DNA from: JAWXBK01 sp040878185
Lineage (GTDB): Bacteria > Pseudomonadota > Alphaproteobacteria > Dongiales > Dongiaceae
Reading direction: 5' to 3'
NCBI GenBank assembly: GCA_040878185.1
Contig: JBBDMS010000014.1
Coordinates: forward strand, 1 to 35,067
Length of the DNA: 35,067 nt
Shown here: positions 33,816-35,067 of the stretch, piece after piece
Numbering within the stretch: the first letter of the stretch is position 1
How the letters are laid out: each line of letters begins with the position of its first letter
Notes under the pieces: model-generated
The model's database searches: none
Told to the model about the DNA's origin: nothing
Seen by the model: only the letters and a program-made list of their open reading frames with translations
Program-made: the position numbers and the translations under genes

Positions 33816-33844
33816 GAGTATTGCGATCCCTGCGCCCCTGTCAA
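33816..33844 (-). promoter_or_regulatory. Sigma70-type promoter of rplM-rpsI
   Basis: On the minus strand a perfect TTGACA (33844-33839) is followed after exactly 17 bases by ATACTC (33821-33816). The predicted start near 33808 leaves a leader of about 55 bases before the rplM ATG. Confidence 0.75.
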
Positions 33845-34021
33845 CGGTTTTTGCTTTGATTTGAAATGCTTGGCATGACGGTATCTTAGTACCGCGCACT
33901 CAGCGAAGGCCTTGGGCAGGGCCGTCCAAGTCCTTAAGGTAACCATATTCCGGCCGCCGCGCGGCAACGCGTCGCAGGCTGCGCCAACGAAGCCTCCAAC
34001 CAACGCACCGGGATCGACACC

Positions 34022-34849
34022 ATGGACGACCGCCCCACCCCGCCTGCCAGCCACTCGCCTGCCGGCAAGACCGTTGACCGGCTGGTTCTCCGCGAGGACC
34101 GCGGGCCTGCCGCCTGGCTGACCCTCAACCGGCCGCAGGCGCGCAATGCCCTCTCCATCGCGCTGATGGAGGCGCTGATCGATGCGCTCGACGAAGTGGC
34201 CGCGGACGATGCAATCCGCGCCGTGGTGATCGCCGGTGCCGGCCCGGCCTTCTGCGCCGGGCACGATCTGAAGGAGCTGCGCGCGACGCCGACGCGCCAA
34301 TTCTACGAAACGGTGTTCGAGAACTGCAGCGCGCTCATGCTGCGGATCCTCTCGCTGAAGAAACCGGTGATCGCGCGCGTGCATGGCATCGCAACGGCGG
34401 CCGGTTGCCAGCTCGTCGCGACCTGCGATCTTGCGGTCGCTGCCAACGATGCGCGCTTCGCAACGCCGGGGGTCAATATCGGCCTCTTCTGCTCGACGCC
34501 GATGGTGGCGCTCTCGCGCAATGTCGCACGCAAACCGGCGATGGAGATGCTGCTCACCGGCGAGATGATCGACGCCGCAACCGCCCAGACGCTCGGACTT
34601 ATCAACCGCGCCGTCGCGCCCGACCAGGTCGATGCAACCGTCGCCGCCTTCGTCGACACGATTGCCGCCAAATCGCCGCTCACCTTGGCGATCGGCAAGG
34701 ACGCATTTTACAACCAGCTCGAACTCGGCATCATCGATGCCTATGCCTATACAAGTTCGGTGATGACCACGAACATGCTGGCGCGCGACGCCGAGGAAGG
34801 CATCGACGCCTTCATCGAAAAGCGCAAGCCGAGCTGGAAAGGGTGCTGA
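34022..34849 (+). CDS. Enoyl-CoA hydratase/isomerase family protein (ECHDC3-like)
   Basis: The 275-residue crotonase-fold protein has AWLTLNRPQARNALS near the start, the first oxyanion-hole motif AFCAGHDLKEL and the second, HGIATAAGCQLVATCDLAVA, followed by the PGVNIGLFCSTPMVAL segment. The GHD(L) and GIATAAG pattern resembles the ECHDC3 branch. The two catalytic Glu residues of classical hydratases are not evident (Ala/Gly and Gly/Leu positions instead), so a substrate other than a simple enoyl-CoA is possible. It diverges from rplM and precedes the CoA-binding protein gene, an order seen in related alphaproteobacteria. Confidence 0.9.
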   Translation: MDDRPTPPASHSPAGKTVDRLVLREDRGPAAWLTLNRPQARNALSIALMEALIDALDEVAADDAIRAVVIAGAGPAFCAGHDLKELRATPTRQFYETVFENCSALMLRILSLKKPVIARVHGIATAAGCQLVATCDLAVAANDARFATPGVNIGLFCSTPMVALSRNVARKPAMEMLLTGEMIDAATAQTLGLINRAVAPDQVDATVAAFVDTIAAKSPLTLAIGKDAFYNQLELGIIDAYAYTSSVMTTNMLARDAEEGIDAFIEKRKPSWKGC

Positions 34850-34854
34850 GCCGC

Positions 34855-35067
34855 ATGCCGGCGATCGATCACGACGCCTATCGCGACGACTACATCCGCG
34901 ACATTCTTATGAGCGTGCGGACCATCGCCGTGGTCGGCGCCAGCCCGAAGCCCGACCGGCCGAGCCATCGCGTGATGGCGTTCCTGCAGCGCGCCGGCTA
35001 TCGCGCGATCCCGGTCAATCCGACCGCGGCCGGCACGATCATCAATGGCGAGACCTGCCTTGCCGCG
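34855..35067 (+). CDS. CoA-binding domain protein (YccU-like), 3' end outside window
   Basis: The 71 visible residues show the Rossmann-type CoA-binding start: IRDILMSVRTIAVVGASPKPDRPSHRVMAFLQRAGYRAIPVNP, where VVGASPKPDRPS is the nucleotide loop. The small single-domain members of this family bind CoA, but their role is not established. It begins 5 bases after the enoyl-CoA hydratase stop. A GTG at 34843 is also in frame and would overlap that gene by 7 bases. Co-transcription with the hydratase is very likely. Confidence 0.88.
   Translation, partial: MPAIDHDAYRDDYIRDILMSVRTIAVVGASPKPDRPSHRVMAFLQRAGYRAIPVNPTAAGTIINGETCLAA

Overview
The window is high-GC chromosomal DNA from an alphaproteobacterium, most likely of the Rhodospirillales type. 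The evidence is the hom-glpX-recJ run, a class I PHA synthase, argC close to rpsI-rplM, an N-terminally extended S9, and an enoyl-CoA hydratase followed by a CoA-binding protein after the ribosomal pair. Gene-family calls rest on reading the translations by eye; no database search was run.

Layout. 1-824: a polysaccharide-deacetylase (CE4/PuuE-type) hydrolase, cut by the window edge. 949-2034: a 48-residue lipoprotein and a pirin. 2412-3656: a secreted protein with a calcium-loop-like, SdrD-B-like segment. 3762-6890 (minus): a tightly coupled trio of phosphatase-superfamily protein, exostosin-like glycosyltransferase and TspO. 7063-17795: a catabolic block that looks acquired. It holds a RbsABC-type transporter with a TorT-like binding protein, a second CE4/PuuE-like hydrolase, an amidase-signature protein, a serine/alanine-glyoxylate-type aminotransferase, a VOC protein, an FCD-type GntR regulator and a 2-keto-4-pentenoate hydratase-like protein. 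tRNA-Glu lies at its right edge.

18192-34849 is mostly core: a Rid protein, a decayed tRNA-Lys piece, an M48 lipoprotein protease, recJ, glpX, hom, an OmpA-domain lipoprotein, phaC, a small secreted protein, a gamma carbonic anhydrase and argC. Two paralogous APH-fold kinases on either side of a sulfotransferase follow, then rpsI-rplM with a clear promoter and terminator, an enoyl-CoA hydratase and the start of a CoA-binding protein.

How the genes may work together. The catabolic block reads as import of a small nitrogen-containing solute (a cyclic imide, ureide or related ring is my inference), ring opening by the CE4 hydrolase, amide handling, transamination with glyoxylate and carbon-skeleton processing by the hydratase, under GntR control. 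The kinase-sulfotransferase-kinase group and the glycosyltransferase/phosphatase pair suggest modification of a surface or small-molecule glycan. The most unusual points are an amidase with Asn at the catalytic Lys position, a phosphatase-superfamily protein lacking expected catalytic residues, a very stable hairpin between the binding-protein and ATPase genes, a four-heptad DDIA-type tail on only one of the paired kinases, and the tRNA-Lys remnant.
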